Origin: Myxococcales bacterium | GTDB lineage: Bacteria; Myxococcota_A; Polyangia; Nannocystales; Nannocystaceae | Reading direction: 5' to 3' | Assembly (NCBI GenBank): GCA_020633335.1 | Contig: JACKDU010000012.1 | Location: 124,001-188,000 of the forward strand | Length of the DNA: 64,000 nt | Part shown: piece by piece, positions 51,048 to 59,395 of the stretch | Layout of the letters: every line of letters begins with the position of its first letter | Position numbering within the stretch: position 1 is the stretch's first letter | Made by a program: the position numbers and the translations under genes | Notes under the pieces: model-generated | Databases searched by the model: none | What the model saw: only the letters and a program-made list of their open reading frames with translations | What the model was told of the DNA's origin: nothing

Positions 51048-52871
51048 ATGACGAGGACGTGCGGGGCGGATATCGGTCAGCGCGGGGCGTGGGCGCACGC
51101 GCTCGTCGCCCTGGTCGCCCTCGGGCTCGCCGCCTGCACGGTGAAGGTCGGCCCGCGCGAGCCCGAGGCCCGGGAGATCGCGTCCCTCGGGGTCGCCGGC
51201 GGCGAGGTCTTCGTCAACGGCGAGCGCGCGCGCAACGGCCAGGCGATCCGCGAGGGCGACGAGGTCAGCACCGGGCCCGCGAGCTCGGCGTGGATCCAGC
51301 TCCACGACGGCGGCTACTTCCAGCTCGACGAGGAGACCGACCCGATCTACCTCTTCAAGCGGATCGGCACCGCCTGGTGCCTCTTGATGCGGATGGTGCG
51401 GGGGCAGGCCTACGCCGACCGCAAGGCGGCCTGCGTCGAGACCCCGAACGGCAGCGGCGAGGCGGCGTCGGCCTTCAACGTGTCGGTGAGCCCGGACGGC
51501 GGGAGCACCGAGATCGCGGTCTTTGAGGGGCACGTCACCTTCACCAGCGAGGGCCAGCGGCGGGAGATCGTCGCCGGTGAGCTCGGGCGCTTCCGTCGCG
51601 ACGCGCCGCCGGAGGTCGGGCGGGCGCTCCTCCCGGAGGCGCAGTTGAAGCTGGTGCGCTGGCGCGAGCGCTACCACTTCGACGCCTGGTGCTGCCTGCC
51701 CTCCGGTGAGGTCGAGGCCGTGCAGCCGGCGCTCTGCCAGGAGCGGGGCGAGCTCTTCTTCGATCGCCTCGACGCGCTCCGCCGCTGCTCGTCGGCCGCG
51801 CCGACGCCGTCGCCGTCACCGGGGCCGTCACCGTCGCCGACGCCCGGGGCCGTGGAGATCGCCTTCTCGGCCGCGCCCGAGGCGATCGATCGCGGCGAGG
51901 AGGCGCGCCTCTGCTACGCCATCGATCGCCGGTCGCGCGCGCGGATCGAGCCGGGGGTCGGCGCGGTCGAGGCGAGCGAGCGCGCCTGCGTCACCGTGCG
52001 TCCGCAGCGGACCACCACCTATCGCCTGGTCGTTGAGACAGGTGGAAAGGAGACGGCGGTCCGCGAGGCGACGGTCCACGTGCGCGCGCCGACGCCGGTC
52101 GAGCCGGTCGAGCCCGCGCCGGGGACCACGCGGCCGACGACGCCGGGGACCGTCACGCCGGGGACGACCACCCGACCGGGGACGGCGACGCCGGGGACGG
52201 CGACGCGGCCGGGGACGACGACGCCGGGGACCGCCTCGCCGGGGACGCCCACGCAGCCCGGGACCGAGGTCAAGCCGGGCGGCGAGGTCCAGCCGGGGAG
52301 CCGCTCATGGTTGCCGTCGATGCGGCCGGTCATGCCCGCGCTGGTCGCCGAGATTACGGTCGAGCCCCAGCGGATCCGCCGGGGGGCGAGCGCGCGGCTC
52401 TGCTACAAGATCGACGAGAGGTCGCGCGCGCGGATCGAGCCGACGATCGGCGCGATCAAGGCGTCGGGGTGCTCGACCGTGCGTCCCCTGGAGACCACGG
52501 TCTATCGCCTCGAGGTGCAGCGCGGCGAGGATGCGGCGCGGCGCGAGGTGACGCTCGAGGTCGAGGCGCCGCCGAGCCTCGCGCGGCCGCCGACCCAGAC
52601 GCCGACGCCAGGGCAGCCGAGCCAGCCGACGCCGTCGGTGACCTTCCGCCACCTCCGCGAGAGCAACCTCCCGGGTCGCGACTACCGCCACTTCCGGGCG
52701 CCGGAGGGGATCAAGGCCTGCGAGGCCGCCTGCGCCGGCGAGGATCGCTGTCGTGCCTACACCTTCGTCGCCCCCGGGCCGCGCGAGAAGATCGGCGTCT
52801 GCTGGCTCAAGAGCGCGGCCGCGAAGCCGGTCGCCGAGGCCCGCTGCACCTCCGGGATCAAGGAGCCCTGA
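51048..52871 (+). CDS. FecR-domain lipoprotein with two Ig-like modules and a C-terminal PAN/Apple domain
   Basis: The in-frame ATGs upstream (50970-51030) lie in an imperfect tandem repeat of GAGCGATGAC; the last ATG gives a tight signal peptide with lipobox LGLAAC (Cys30). FecR-like domain: VAGGEVFVNGERARNGQAIREGDEVSTGPASSAWIQLHDGGYFQL, VRGQAYADRKAA, VFEGHVTFTSEGQRREIVAGELG. Two related modules follow, each with RLCYxIDxRSRARIEPxxGA (~285 and ~445), separated by Pro-Gly-Thr repeats (~350-415). At the end is a PAN/Apple domain (RHLRESNLPGRDYRHFRAPEGIKACEAACAGEDRCRAYTFVAPGPREKIGVCWLKSAAAKPVAEARCTSGIK) with six Cys. Outer-surface binding is inferred. Confidence 0.87.
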   Translation: MTRTCGADIGQRGAWAHALVALVALGLAACTVKVGPREPEAREIASLGVAGGEVFVNGERARNGQAIREGDEVSTGPASSAWIQLHDGGYFQLDEETDPIYLFKRIGTAWCLLMRMVRGQAYADRKAACVETPNGSGEAASAFNVSVSPDGGSTEIAVFEGHVTFTSEGQRREIVAGELGRFRRDAPPEVGRALLPEAQLKLVRWRERYHFDAWCCLPSGEVEAVQPALCQERGELFFDRLDALRRCSSAAPTPSPSPGPSPSPTPGAVEIAFSAAPEAIDRGEEARLCYAIDRRSRARIEPGVGAVEASERACVTVRPQRTTTYRLVVETGGKETAVREATVHVRAPTPVEPVEPAPGTTRPTTPGTVTPGTTTRPGTATPGTATRPGTTTPGTASPGTPTQPGTEVKPGGEVQPGSRSWLPSMRPVMPALVAEITVEPQRIRRGASARLCYKIDERSRARIEPTIGAIKASGCSTVRPLETTVYRLEVQRGEDAARREVTLEVEAPPSLARPPTQTPTPGQPSQPTPSVTFRHLRESNLPGRDYRHFRAPEGIKACEAACAGEDRCRAYTFVAPGPREKIGVCWLKSAAAKPVAEARCTSGIKEP

Positions 52872-52884
52872 GCGCGCCCCTGGC

Positions 52885-53871
52885 TCACGCGTCGTCGCGG
52901 TAGAGCGTGCGCCCGGCCCAGGCGGCGGCGGGGTCGAGGCCGATCGACGCGAGCGCCGGGAAGAGCTCCTGCTCGACCGTGGCGAAGAAGATCATCGCGT
53001 ATTGCGCGGGCTCGAGGACGCCGAGGTTGGGCGCGTCGCCCCGGCCGATCGTCAGCTCGCGGCCGGCGACCTGATCGATCGTGAAGCCGCAGGCGGTCGT
53101 CGTCTCAAAGCCGCCGAAGGCCCGCCGCAGGCTCTCCTGCACCGCCGCGCGGCCGCCCTCGTCGAGCGCCGGCCAGAGGAGGGCGAGGGCGTCCCAGCCG
53201 AAGGCGGCGTGGAGGTGCTCGTCGCGCTGGATCTGGCGGAGCACCTGGCCGGCGATCGGATCGGTGCAGACGACGACCAGCGCGTCGTACATCGGCCGCG
53301 AGATCGTCTCGCCGAGGCAGGAGGCGATCAGGATCGCGCTCGCGGCCCAGGCGAGGAGGCGCGGGCGATCGCTCGCGCCCGGGGCGTCGCTCCAGGGCGC
53401 CCGCGGGGTCGGCCAGGCGAAGGCGCGGGGGCTCGCCTGCGGCCCCTCGGGATCGCAGGCGAGGGCCATCCGGGCGCAGAGATCGGCGTGGCGGACCTCG
53501 TCGGTGATCAGGCGCGCGAGCGGGCCGAGGAGCTCGAGGCCGACGCGGGCCTCGCAGAGCGCGCGGGTGAGGGCCGAGAATTGATGGATCGATCCGTGCT
53601 CGGCGACCGCCCGCAGCGCCCAGTGGCGGGCGGCCTCGCGGCGGAGCCCCTGCGGGTAGCGATCGCGTTCGAAGGCCGCGAAGTCGGGCCAGGGCTCGCG
53701 CTCGATCTGCTGGCGGTGGATCCGGGCGAGGCGCTCGCTGGTCGGCGCGAGGAGGCGGGTGAAGTCGTCGCCGGCGAGGGCGATCGCCGACGAGGGCTGG
53801 TCGGCGGCCGCGACCGCGAGCGCGCCGCGGGAGGGTCCGGCGTGGGCGCGTGCTCCGGGGTCGTCGACCAT
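52885..53871 (-). CDS. Ferritin-like diiron oxygenase (AurF/UndA-like superfamily)
   Basis: 328 aa, all helical, soluble. Metal ligands appear as a four-helix set: E in VAEHGSIHQFSALTRAL, ExxH in LITDEVRHADLC, E in ASCLGETISRPMY, and ExxH in RDEHLHAAFGWDAL. This E-x-ExxH / E-x-ExxH layout is that of AurF-like N-oxygenases and related ferritin-like oxygenases. The C-terminal ~90 residues (FGGFETTTACGFTIDQVAGRELTIGRGDAPNLGVLEPAQYAMIFFATVEQELFPALASIGLD) are extra. The substrate is unknown. TAGAAT ends 6 nt before the ATG. Confidence 0.85.
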   Translation of the reverse strand: MVDDPGARAHAGPSRGALAVAAADQPSSAIALAGDDFTRLLAPTSERLARIHRQQIEREPWPDFAAFERDRYPQGLRREAARHWALRAVAEHGSIHQFSALTRALCEARVGLELLGPLARLITDEVRHADLCARMALACDPEGPQASPRAFAWPTPRAPWSDAPGASDRPRLLAWAASAILIASCLGETISRPMYDALVVVCTDPIAGQVLRQIQRDEHLHAAFGWDALALLWPALDEGGRAAVQESLRRAFGGFETTTACGFTIDQVAGRELTIGRGDAPNLGVLEPAQYAMIFFATVEQELFPALASIGLDPAAAWAGRTLYRDDA

Positions 53872-53877
53872 CGGCGG

Positions 53878-53883
53878 ATTCTA
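53878..53883 (-). promoter_or_regulatory. TAGAAT -10 element of the diiron oxygenase gene
   Basis: Minus-strand CACTAGAATCC ends 6 nt before the ATG, predicting a leaderless mRNA. Confidence 0.5.
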
Positions 53884-54024
53884 GTGCCAGGGCATCGACA
53901 TATCGACCCGGCCTCGCGGGCCCTCGTTCTCACGGTCGCGGAGCGCCCGCGCGTCAACCGAGGCGTCGCGGTGGCGGCGATCACCCCATTCGACGCCGCG
54001 TCTCGGCTCGCCGCGCAGATCTGC

Positions 54025-54030
54025 TAGCAT
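54025..54030 (+). promoter_or_regulatory. GCTAGCAT -10 element of the GY-repeat lipoprotein gene
   Basis: TAGCAT ends 6 nt before the ATG; no Shine-Dalgarno. Confidence 0.5.
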
Positions 54031-54036
54031 GGGCGG

Positions 54037-54930
54037 ATGGGCTGGACCGAGAGGCTGCGGACGCTCGTCGTGGGCTGCCTCATCGCCGCCGCGCCCGCGG
54101 GCTGCGGCCCCAATTGCGAGGACGGCGGGGTCCTCGAGTCCGCCTACCTCGACGGCCGGGCGCAGGCGCTCGACCTCAACGACGCCGAATTCGCGCGCGG
54201 GCGCGCCGACGGCCTGCGCCTCAGCTACGACGACGGCTTCGCGGAGGGCGAGAGCCTGGGCTACGGCGAGGGCTACGACGCGGGATTCCTGGGTCCCTAC
54301 GGCTACTCGGGCGGCTACGCGGACGGCTACGCGGCGGGGCACTACAGCGGCTCGGTCGACCCCTCGGCCTGCCAGGCAGGCGCCAGCGACGGCTTCGCGG
54401 ACGGCGAGTCCGACGGCTGGAAGCGCGGCTACGACGACGCCTACGGCGACGGCTACGACCTCGGCTACGACGACGGCTGGTACGACGGCAGCGGGAGCTG
54501 CGGCTTCCGATCGGGGCGTACCGGCGAGGCCGCGGGCGGCGGCGAAGAGGTCGATCCCGAGGACCTCGAGTTCTGCGAGCGCGCCGGCTTCAACAACCAC
54601 GTCAACGAGAGCGCCTACGCCGAGGGCCTCGCGGCGGGCAAGGAGGAGAACCCCGACTACGTCGCCGGCTACGACGACGGCTACCTCGCGGCGTTTGACC
54701 GCGGCGTCCTCGACGGTGAATACGAAGGCTACGCGATCGGCCACGCCGAGGGCTTCGACGCGGGCTACGTCGACGGCTACGACGCCACCTACTCCGCGTG
54801 CTACGACGAGGCCTACGCCGACGGCTACAACGCGGGCTACGACGCGGGCGCCGACGAGGGCTACGAGACCGGCTATTACGACGGCTACGACGTGGGCTAC
54901 TACGACGGCTCGGCCGAGTGCGACAATTGA
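54037..54930 (+). CDS. Lipoprotein made of GYxxG tetrapeptide repeats
   Basis: 297 aa. Signal peptide and lipobox AAPAGC (Cys23). Nearly all the mature chain has Gly every fourth residue in the pattern D/A-G-Y/F-x (FAEGESLGYGEGYDAGF, GGYADGYAAGHYSG, RGYDDAYGDGYDLGYDDGWYDGSG, and the C-terminal half from EGYAIGHAEGFDAGYVDGYD to VGYYDGSAECDN), very acidic and tyrosine-rich. Three interruptions contain Cys (SACQAG, GSCGF, EFCERAGFNN). The four-residue Gly period is known from Yae1-like and other G-x3 repeat proteins, where it can pack helices, but the high Tyr/Asp content here is unusual. Function is unknown. DNA repeats are degenerate, so the pattern is kept at protein level. Confidence 0.85.
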   Translation: MGWTERLRTLVVGCLIAAAPAGCGPNCEDGGVLESAYLDGRAQALDLNDAEFARGRADGLRLSYDDGFAEGESLGYGEGYDAGFLGPYGYSGGYADGYAAGHYSGSVDPSACQAGASDGFADGESDGWKRGYDDAYGDGYDLGYDDGWYDGSGSCGFRSGRTGEAAGGGEEVDPEDLEFCERAGFNNHVNESAYAEGLAAGKEENPDYVAGYDDGYLAAFDRGVLDGEYEGYAIGHAEGFDAGYVDGYDATYSACYDEAYADGYNAGYDAGADEGYETGYYDGYDVGYYDGSAECDN

Positions 54931-54987
54931 TCAGGCGCCTCATCGGCGGTGTGGTCGCATATCACGGCAAGAAGACGCGGCTCGCCT

Positions 54988-55335
54988 CTACCCATTGTCT
55001 CGCCGGATCTCCGCCCGGATCGCGGCCTCCCAGAGGTCGAGCGCCTCGTGGAAGTCGGCGAGGGGCAGGCGGCAGACTCGACCCGATTCGTCGACCTCGG
55101 CGTAGCGGGACTCGATCCGGACGATCCCATCGTCGACGGTGACGGTGCATGAGTTCCCGTCGAACGCGCCAGCGGAGCGCGCGTCCGCTAGCCACTCGCG
55201 GACCCGGCGGCACATCGAGAGCGACGCCTGAACGTCCGAGCTGAGGAAGCCCCCCAGCGCCTCGTGGGGATACTCGGCGCGCGCCTGGAGGCAGCCCAGC
55301 TCATCCACGAAGATCGCCATCTCCACGACGTCCAT
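54988..55335 (-). CDS. YacL/UPF0231-like small protein (tentative)
   Basis: 115 aa from the ATG that follows GAGG at 6-nt spacing (a TTG four codons earlier is also open). The sequence LQARAEYPHEALGGFLSSDVQASLSMCRRVREWLADARSAGAFDGNSCTVTVDDGIVRIESRY...PLADFHEALDLWEAAIRAEIRR has the layout of E. coli YacL (short beta hairpin, helix, three strands, helix). Similarity is by eye only. Function unknown in any case. Confidence 0.65.
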   Translation of the reverse strand: MDVVEMAIFVDELGCLQARAEYPHEALGGFLSSDVQASLSMCRRVREWLADARSAGAFDGNSCTVTVDDGIVRIESRYAEVDESGRVCRLPLADFHEALDLWEAAIRAEIRRDNG

Positions 55336-55359
55336 GATCGACCTCAAGGAGAATACGCG

Positions 55360-57453
55360 TCAGCGAGGCGATCGGCGGAGGTCGTCGGCGAGCCGCGAGA
55401 GCGCGGGCGCGAGCGCGTCGCTGGCCGTGAGCTGGAGGTGGTCGAGGATGAGGCCGCTCGCGCGGGCCGCCGACTCGAGGGCGCCGAGCGCCGCCAGGGG
55501 GTCGCTCGTGTCGATCGTCAAACCCTGATAGGCGCTCATTGTCCGGGTCTCGATCGTCGCGTCGACCCCCGGGAGGAAGGCCCGGAGCGCGGCGACGAGG
55601 TGGCCGCTCGCCGACGCGAGGTCGCCCTCCGTCGCCTCGCTCCGCAGGCGCGCGCGGATCCGCAGGCGCGGCCCCTGGATCAGGAGCGCCGCCCCGCCGC
55701 GGCGCGACGCGAGCCAGCCGAGGCGCGGGCTCAGGCGATCGAAGCGGGCGAGGACGTGGACCCCGGCGACGACCGGCGGATCCCGGAGATCGGGCGCGAG
55801 GTCGCGGGCGAAGCCCTGGGCGCGGGCGGGGTCGTCGAAGCGGACCCAGAGCCACTCCGGGCGGCGCGCGGCCTCGCCGATCCGGGCGAGCGCGCGGGCG
55901 CCGAGGCCGGCGCCGCCGGGCCAGTCGATGAGCTCGGCCGCGACCTCGGCGTCGTGGCGGGCGGCGACCTCGCGGAGGGCGGCGACCCGGGTCGCCAGTG
56001 AGTGCGGCGCGCCCTCGGGCCCGCCGATCGGAGCGGTCCCAAAGGACAGGTCACTGTGTCGCCCAAAGGGCTCGACGCCGGCCTCCTCGAGGAGCGCGCG
56101 GCCGTCGACCCGCGCGTCGTTCGGGCGGAGGCCGGCGATCATCTGGAGGTCGCAGCTGCTCCGCAGCCAGCCGTGGATCGCCCGTCCGCCCCGCCGCCAG
56201 AGGAGCGCGCGGAGCGGGACGAAGTCGTCGGCGAGCGTCATGTCGGTGTGCATCATGACGACCGGGCCGAGCGCGGCGATCGTGTCGGGCGAGTAGCCGC
56301 CCTCCGGATCGATCCCTTCGGCGCCGAGGAGCGCGCGCCAGGCCGCGGGGAGCGGCTGGCCGGAGGCGAAGCTCGGCGTCAGCTCGGCCATGAACGCGGC
56401 CGCCCGCGCGCCCTCGGCGAAGCGGCCGACGAGGACGCAGTCGCCGCTGTTGTTGCCGCCGAAGCCCCGCCAGATCCGGATCCCGTCGGCGAGCGGCGGC
56501 GCGGCGGCGCCGGGGCGCGCGCAGCCGGGGCGACCGGCCGGGCTCGCCAGGCGCTCCTGGGCCGCGCGGTAGATCGCCAGCGCCTCGTCGACGCTGGTGA
56601 AGGGGATCGCCTCGGCGTGGAACGAGCAGGCGCGGATCCTCCGGTCGGAGGTGATCGTCAGGAACTCGGAGCCCGCGCCGCAGGCCCCACCACCGCCGCC
56701 CCAGAGGCGCGGGAGCGGATCGAGGCGATCGCCGAAGCAGGTCGAGATCCGGACCGGGAGCGGGCTCGCCTTGATCGCCGCGGTGAGCCGGGCCTCGCCC
56801 TCGGCGTCGAGGTGGAGCGCCCGCTCGCCGCCGACGTAGCGGAGGAGCGCGACGTCGTTCACCCCGTGATCGGCGAGCTCGCGGAGGAGCGCGGGGAGGC
56901 GGTCGAGCGCGGCCGGCGTGCAGAGGAGGTTGGCGCCGACGGTGAGCCCCGCGTGGACCGCCGCGTCGATCCGCTCCGGCCACGACGCGCCCTCGTAGAG
57001 CGAGATCCGGAGCTCGCCGAGGAGCGGCGCCAGGCGAGCGGCCCGCGCGGGCGTGAGGAGCTCGCCGTTGGTGGTCACGTGGAGCGCGAGCGCGGTGTCC
57101 TCTCGGAGGCGCTCCAGGAGGCGATCGAAGCCGCGGAAGGCGAGCGGCTCGCCGCCGCCGAAGGCGACCTCGAGGACGCCAGCGTCGGCGAACCCGAGCA
57201 GCGCCGCGTGGGCGCTGGCCTCGTCCCAGCCGCTCGCGGCCCGGCGATCGCGCGAGCAGAAGGCGCAGGCGAGGTTGCACGTGTTGGTGATCCCGAAGAG
57301 GAGGGTCCGCGGCGCCGCGCGTCGGAGCGAGCGGGTCGCCGGGCCGTCGATCCGGACGTTGAGGCCGCGCCGCGGGTCAAACCAGAGGAGCGCCCCGTCG
57401 AGCGCATGCGCGCGCATGCCGGGCGGAGGGGCGGGGAGCGCTGCGAGGTCCAT
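55360..57453 (-). CDS. Radical SAM protein with long uncharacterised C-terminal half
   Basis: 697 aa. The radical SAM cluster is TNTCNLACAFCSRDRR (Cys59, 63, 66), with the SAM-binding GGGEP in EVAFGGGEPLAF and barrel strands LRISLYEGASWPERID. Further Cys (GACGAGSEFLTITSDRRIRACSFH, ~235-260; GCARPG) recall, but do not complete, an auxiliary SPASM-type cluster. From ~300 to the end the sequence (IWRGFGGNNSGDCVLVGRF, VVMMHTDMTLADDFVPL, GWLRSSCDLQMIAGLRPND) is unlike known maturases. An N-terminal ~45-residue strand-rich segment (LDGALLWFDPRRGLNVRIDGPATRS) resembles a peptide-recognition region. A TATCCT hexamer 6 nt before the ATG indicates a leaderless start. Peptide or RiPP maturation is possible but unproven. 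Confidence 0.85.
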   Translation of the reverse strand: MDLAALPAPPPGMRAHALDGALLWFDPRRGLNVRIDGPATRSLRRAAPRTLLFGITNTCNLACAFCSRDRRAASGWDEASAHAALLGFADAGVLEVAFGGGEPLAFRGFDRLLERLREDTALALHVTTNGELLTPARAARLAPLLGELRISLYEGASWPERIDAAVHAGLTVGANLLCTPAALDRLPALLRELADHGVNDVALLRYVGGERALHLDAEGEARLTAAIKASPLPVRISTCFGDRLDPLPRLWGGGGGACGAGSEFLTITSDRRIRACSFHAEAIPFTSVDEALAIYRAAQERLASPAGRPGCARPGAAAPPLADGIRIWRGFGGNNSGDCVLVGRFAEGARAAAFMAELTPSFASGQPLPAAWRALLGAEGIDPEGGYSPDTIAALGPVVMMHTDMTLADDFVPLRALLWRRGGRAIHGWLRSSCDLQMIAGLRPNDARVDGRALLEEAGVEPFGRHSDLSFGTAPIGGPEGAPHSLATRVAALREVAARHDAEVAAELIDWPGGAGLGARALARIGEAARRPEWLWVRFDDPARAQGFARDLAPDLRDPPVVAGVHVLARFDRLSPRLGWLASRRGGAALLIQGPRLRIRARLRSEATEGDLASASGHLVAALRAFLPGVDATIETRTMSAYQGLTIDTSDPLAALGALESAARASGLILDHLQLTASDALAPALSRLADDLRRSPR

Positions 57454-57459
57454 GGGCCG

Positions 57460-57465
57460 AGGATA
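57460..57465 (-). promoter_or_regulatory. GCTATCCT -10 element of the radical SAM gene
   Basis: Minus-strand GGGCTATCCTCGG ends 6 nt before the ATG. Confidence 0.55.
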
Positions 57466-57481
57466 GCCCGGGTCGACGCGC

Positions 57482-58381
57482 CTACTCGTCGTCGAGGATC
57501 CGGGTCATGCTGACCTCGAGGTTGCTCTGGATCATCCGGATGATGCTCTCGAGCTCGTCCGGATCGACCCGCAGGGCGGCGATGAGGCGCCCGCGGGTCC
57601 CCTCGAGGAGCTCGGCGCGGGCGCTCACCAGCCAGCGCTTGGCGGTCGCCCGGTGGACGCTGAAGAGCTGGGCGATCTTGGTCGCGCTGATCCCCTCGAC
57701 GACCGTGAGGCGGAGGAGGTTGCGCTCACGCGGGCCGAGGGCGGCGAGCGCCTCCTGGAAGGCGCGCTTGAACTCGCTCCGGTACTGCTCCTTGAGGAAG
57801 GTGAGCTCGGCGTCGCCGCCGTCGGCGAGGGCCATCAGGCGATCGTCGTCGGTGGCGAGCGCCTGCGCCTTGTCGCCGCGCTTGCGCTCGGCGTCGATCC
57901 GCAGGCGGGTCGCCGCGACCTTCACCCAGGCGCGGAGCGGGCCGCGGCCGGTGTAGTCGGCGATCCGCGGCGGGCGCTCGCCGTCGGCGACGAAGAGGCG
58001 CTGGAGGAGGCGCTGCTTGAGGTCCTCCGGGTCGACCCCCCGCGAGGTGACGCCGCCGAAGACCTCCCGCAGGGTGCCGCGGACCGCCGACTCAAAGGCG
58101 AGGATCGCCGGGCCCTCGCCGTGGAGGCAGGCGAGGGCGAGGGCGAGGTCGACGAGGTGGAGCTCGTCGACGACCTCGTCGAGCGGGCGCGTGCGGTCGA
58201 CGCGGGCGCCGACGAAGGCCGCGAATTCGTGGTCGTCGAGGCGGAGGCCCGGCCAGCGCGCGCGGGCCTCGGCGAGGCCGGCCGCGAGGGCGTCGCCTGT
58301 CCGGGCGAGCGTCTCGGGGGCGAGCGCGTCGGGATCGTCGACGAGGTGGCGCGCGAGCGTCTCGGGCGAGGCGGCGGGCAT
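57482..58381 (-). CDS. ECF-like sigma-70 family RNA polymerase sigma factor (myxobacterial type)
   Basis: 299 aa. Region 2: VDPEDLKQRLLQRLFVADGERPPRIADYTGRGPLRAWVKVAATRLRIDAERKR. Region 4: FQEALAALGPRERNLLRLTVVEGISATKIAQLFSVHRATAKRWLVSARAELLEGTRGRL with a clear HTH. The ~90-residue N-terminal extension (RWPGLRLDDHEFAAFVGARV, LACLHGEGPAILAFESAV) and spacing fit the Myxococcales-restricted sigma family (Sig-70_gmx1 as I recall). No anti-sigma gene is adjacent; partner or target promoters unknown. TATACT ends 6 nt before the ATG. Confidence 0.9.
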   Translation of the reverse strand: MPAASPETLARHLVDDPDALAPETLARTGDALAAGLAEARARWPGLRLDDHEFAAFVGARVDRTRPLDEVVDELHLVDLALALACLHGEGPAILAFESAVRGTLREVFGGVTSRGVDPEDLKQRLLQRLFVADGERPPRIADYTGRGPLRAWVKVAATRLRIDAERKRGDKAQALATDDDRLMALADGGDAELTFLKEQYRSEFKRAFQEALAALGPRERNLLRLTVVEGISATKIAQLFSVHRATAKRWLVSARAELLEGTRGRLIAALRVDPDELESIIRMIQSNLEVSMTRILDDE

Positions 58382-58387
58382 CGGCCG

Positions 58388-58393
58388 AGTATA
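58388..58393 (-). promoter_or_regulatory. TATACT -10 element of the sigma factor gene
   Basis: Minus-strand CGTATACTCGG ends 6 nt before the ATG, close to the TATAAT consensus. Confidence 0.55.
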
Positions 58394-58529
58394 CGACGAG
58401 GCCGCTGCGCTCTGCGCTCGATCGCGCCTGCACCCGGGCCTCCGCGTCGGTGACCAGGCGTGAGGATCGACGGTGTTGGCACCACTGCCCCTGGAAGAGC
58501 CGCTGCATGGTGCGCTGGGGTCGATCTAG

Positions 58530-58535
58530 TATCCT
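58530..58535 (+). promoter_or_regulatory. TATCCT -10 element, leaderless start
   Basis: CTAGTATCCTCG ends 7 nt before the ATG of the lipoprotein gene and decides that start over an open frame extending to 58450. Confidence 0.55.
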
Positions 58536-58542
58536 CGTTGGG

Positions 58543-59007
58543 ATGTCCTCCCTCGCCCGATACCCTGCGGATGGACGCGTCGGGCCGATCGCGCGGGTGG
58601 GCGTGACCCTGGGGGTCGCGGCGGCGCTGGTGGCCTGTCGCGGGCGCACGCCGGCGCCGCCCGCCGAGCTCGGCTCCAGCGACGCCCGGCGGATCGCCGA
58701 CGCGCTCTTCGACGAGCCCCCGAGCAAGGGCCGCTATCACTACGCCGGGATCGACGACAACGGCCCCGCGTTCCTGGTCCACTACACGTACGAGCGGTCC
58801 TGCCCACCAGCGTCGAGCGATCCGCCGGCGTCCGCGTCTGCCCCTGCGCCCGCTCCCGAGACCGACACAGAGACCGACACAGAGCCCGACACAGGGGTCC
58901 GATTCTTCACGACTGTCATCGAGCTCTGTCCTACCGCATCGCCGGGCGGCACGACGATCGAGGTCACCAAGGCCGACGGTCACGCGCGTCCCCTCGGCAG
59001 CGAGTGA
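58543..59007 (+). CDS. Small lipoprotein with Pro/Ala/Glu-Thr linker
   Basis: 154 aa. Signal region ARVGVTLGVAAALVAC (Cys32). A short folded segment (DARRIADALFDEPPSKGRYHYAGIDDNGPAFLVHYTYERSC) is followed by a low-complexity PPASASAPAPAPETDTETDTEPDTG run and a final VRFFTTVIELCPTASPGGTTIEVTKADG strand region. No known family. It shares a divergent promoter region with the sigma factor. Confidence 0.75.
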   Translation: MSSLARYPADGRVGPIARVGVTLGVAAALVACRGRTPAPPAELGSSDARRIADALFDEPPSKGRYHYAGIDDNGPAFLVHYTYERSCPPASSDPPASASAPAPAPETDTETDTEPDTGVRFFTTVIELCPTASPGGTTIEVTKADGHARPLGSE

Positions 59008-59313
59008 CGGGCGAGGCGGACGCCGAAGATCTCGCGCCGCCGACGACTCGATCTTCCTTACGGGGCGCCGGCCGGTCGCCGTTCCGACGCTCGACCGGCC
59101 GCCGGGACCGGCGCGCGAGCAGGGGCCGGGCGGCCGACCGCCGACGCCGCGGGGGCCGAGGTGCGCCTCGGGGCGCGGTCGTGGAAATGCACATTTTGGG
59201 GGAGTGGTGACGTCCTCGTCGAGTCGGTCGATAATGCGTCGATCGCGGGGCGGCGCCGCCCCTCTCGCTCGCGGCCGTTCGCCGTTTGAACGCGATTCTC
59301 GAGGGGCTAGCCC
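59008..59313. other. Non-coding stretch of ~300 bp upstream of the small peptide gene
   Basis: GC-rich with scattered inverted repeats (for example CCGGCCGGTC...GACCGGCCG-type arms around 59068-59105) and no gene signal on either strand. Confidence 0.4.
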
Positions 59314-59342
59314 TTGAAAACGCGGGGTCGCTGACGTAGATA
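59314..59342 (+). promoter_or_regulatory. Near-consensus sigma-70 promoter of the small peptide gene
   Basis: TTGAAA (59314-59319), 17-bp spacer, TAGATA (59337-59342). It is the best -35/-10 pair seen in the window and gives a leader of about 47 nt before the peptide ATG. Confidence 0.8.
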
Positions 59343-59395
59343 ATGACGGTCGCGCGTTGGTGTTCGCGACACCTGAAAAAGAGAAGGATAGGACC

